A DNA stretch of 64,000 nucleotides, taken from the NCBI GenBank assembly GCA_963932145.1, contig OZ010595.1, forward strand, positions 88,807,581 to 88,871,580. Direction: 5' to 3'. Origin of the DNA: Acanthosepion lycidas (lineage: Eukaryota > Mollusca > Cephalopoda > Sepiida > Sepiidae). The position numbers were made by a program, and so were the translations under genes. This document shows, piece by piece, positions 62,710 to 64,000 of this stretch (position 1 is its first letter; each line of letters begins with the position of its first letter). The notes beneath the pieces were generated by a model that was not told the DNA's origin, did no database searches, and worked only from the letters and a program-made list of their open reading frames with translations.

Positions 62710-63085
62710 TTTATATTTGCAATTATTTTTTTCACCTCAAATGTGGTACTGTTTAATTTGTTTTTTTTTTGGGGGGGGGTTACAACAATACGCAAGAATT
62801 TTGTCGCAAATTGACATTTGGCAAAATGCTGAACCATTTAAATTATTTTTATGAAAGGAGGTTGGTTCGGAATTGGCACGGGAATTGCTAGATCAGTTAG
62901 GTGGGACATGTAAACTATCAGAAGCAAGTACCCTCAAACGAGAGGATAATCGCGTGCCAGATCAATCCATTCTTCTTATGACCATGATAGTTAACAAGTA
63001 ACTATGCAAAAAAAAAAAAAAAAAAAAAAAAAAATCACCATTCTATTTCCATCCTCTAAATTACTATCTTAGACAGATTTTTGTG
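62710..63085. other. Anonymous with poly-A
   Basis: A G-run at 62771-62779 and a poly-A of about 26 at 63008-63033. No gene recognised. Confidence 0.4.
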
Positions 63086-63089
63086 TTCT

Positions 63090-63535
63090 GTCTTTTCAAG
63101 TCATGGGCGATCAAAGCTCTTCCCAACCTACTATCTCTTGTAACCCTTACTAACTTTTATCATTCTGCCTGCACACGCTTACCCCGTTCCGTCATCCATT
63201 CTCGCACGCTCATCATATAGGTAGCTCTCTACCTTCCCCTTCACTTTTTACCGTCGATAAGTCTCGTGAGGGTCAAATATTCCAAGCTCTCTTACCTCAT
63301 TATGTGCCCAAGAAATATCAGCAGTCTCTTTCTAATTCGGCGTCTAAGTGTTCTTTCTATTTCCAAGACTTCTGTTTCTTACGTGTTCCATCCATGGAAT
63401 TCTCAGTATCCTACTGTAGAACTACATTTCTTTTCGTTCCGAATTTTTTAGTTTGTGAGAAAATTTTCCAGCGTTCACTACCAAACAAAAGGATTGATAT
63501 TAGATAATATTTCAGCACTTTTTTGTTTTACAAAG
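63090..63535 (-). mobile_element. L2-like LINE, RT C-terminal remnant
   Basis: Minus frames contain LRIPWMEHVRN, WAHNEVRELGIFDPHETY and 'ARMDDGTG', matching 'mlRiPWteHVsNeevL ... GHIMRkE-LE-l-LtG' and the 3' end seen at 14.3 and 15.1 kb (CAAGTCATGGGCGATCAAAG). Several stops. Confidence 0.65.
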
Positions 63536-63539
63536 ATTT

Positions 63540-63990
63540 TAAACCTGTATATGGCCGGAGAGCCACTTAAGGTAGAGAGTAAAGGGCAGAGTTTATGCGA
63601 ATGTGTGGGGAAGATAACGGTAACTTCAACAAGACCTCTAGTGATGGGATAACATTTTCTTGGGACTTGGTTTCATAGAGCAGCGGTTCGTGGGAAGAAT
63701 CTCATTGGAATACGAAGGGAATAGGGGTGGTTCTATACAATGTGCGGGGTATGTCGGGTCTTAGCCGTGAAAGTTAGAACTAGTGGAACTAACGAATGTA
63801 GTTTGCCTGAACACTTTCCCTGGGAATAGTCATAGAACAACGAGAGACTCACAACGTGTCGTATGTGAGAAAGGGACTGTAGGGTGGAAACGCTTTTGGA
63901 CTGAAGAGTAAAACCTGGGCAGCTCCTACCCATATATGGCAACAGTACTCTATTTTCGGCTTGATCTGGCTCTTACAAAGGTAGACAATC
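63540..63990 (-). mobile_element. CR1/Jockey-like LINE, RT C-terminal remnant at window end
   Basis: A minus frame (63733-63942) reads LQSLSHIRHVVSLSLFYDYS and 'GKCSGKLHSLVPLVLTF', and just after it, in another frame, NHPYSLRIPMRFFPRTAAL with a W-to-stop change in 'LWN'. The family is that of 163-375, 2885-3465 and 6480-6745. The 5' part runs out of the window. Confidence 0.7.
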
Positions 63991-64000
63991 GTCGATAGCG

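Overview
The window looks like AT-rich, gene-poor nuclear DNA from an invertebrate animal. It is full of (TA)n microsatellites, poly-A tails, minisatellites and decayed transposable elements of purely metazoan type. The mix (tRNA-derived SINEs, CR1/Jockey-like and L2-like LINE tails, Penelope-like ends, Tc1/mariner and hAT remnants, long ATAC and TA arrays) would fit a mollusc, possibly a cephalopod. That assignment is an inference with low confidence. I found no intact protein-coding gene, rRNA or functional tRNA. The longest open frames are microsatellite artefacts or broken transposon ORFs.

Repeat families recognised by comparing the window with itself: (1) 'Family R', a short non-coding retroposon in 11 places on both strands. 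Its 5' end is GGTTTGGTTTG-like, its core is an AT-rich 'TTGCTGGTAATATTTTT' unit repeated a variable number of times, and its 3' end is a TTTATCGTC unit; eight copies carry 9-14 bp target-site duplications and a ninth a longer, looser one. (2) 'SINE-A', a tRNA-type SINE with a hammerhead-like 3' hairpin. (3) 'SINE-B', another tRNA-derived SINE, mostly on the minus strand. (4) Five near-perfect 77-101 bp palindromic mariner MITEs that resemble mammalian MADE1. (5) Many 5'-truncated LINE 3' ends of two lineages, one ending in GTGAAATGATTAAA-like sequence (CR1/Jockey-like) and one ending in GAATGAAT (L2-like). (6) Penelope-like or GIY-YIG remnants and associated ends with CTGAYGA...GAAAC motifs. 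(7) Single relics: an integrase fragment of a Gypsy-type element, a Tc1-like transposase with DD38E spacing, a mariner transposase and a ZBED5-like hAT transposase with a BED finger.

Layout. 0-10 kb: LINE tails, three Family R copies, the hAT relic and three mariner MITEs. 10-20 kb: TA arrays with an inserted MITE, inverted repeats, the SINE-A composite modules and the integrase fragment. 20-31 kb: mostly anonymous, then mariner, SINE-A, two complete Family R copies and LINE remnants. 31-43 kb: Tc1 relic, LINE and Penelope remnants, a long palindrome, a 24-bp GA-rich minisatellite and more Family R. 43-55 kb: SINEs, a 31-bp tandem repeat, anonymous AT-rich DNA and a 1.2-kb polypurine satellite. 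55-64 kb: SINE-B with a tandem duplication, SINE-A, stacked LINE tails, Family R, and a GC-richer block (about 62.3-62.7 kb) next to the only open frame (minus strand, 61.9-62.3 kb) that might be a real exon.

The most notable points are Family R with its target-site duplications, the recurrent hammerhead-like motif shared by otherwise unrelated repeats, and the MADE1-like hairpins.
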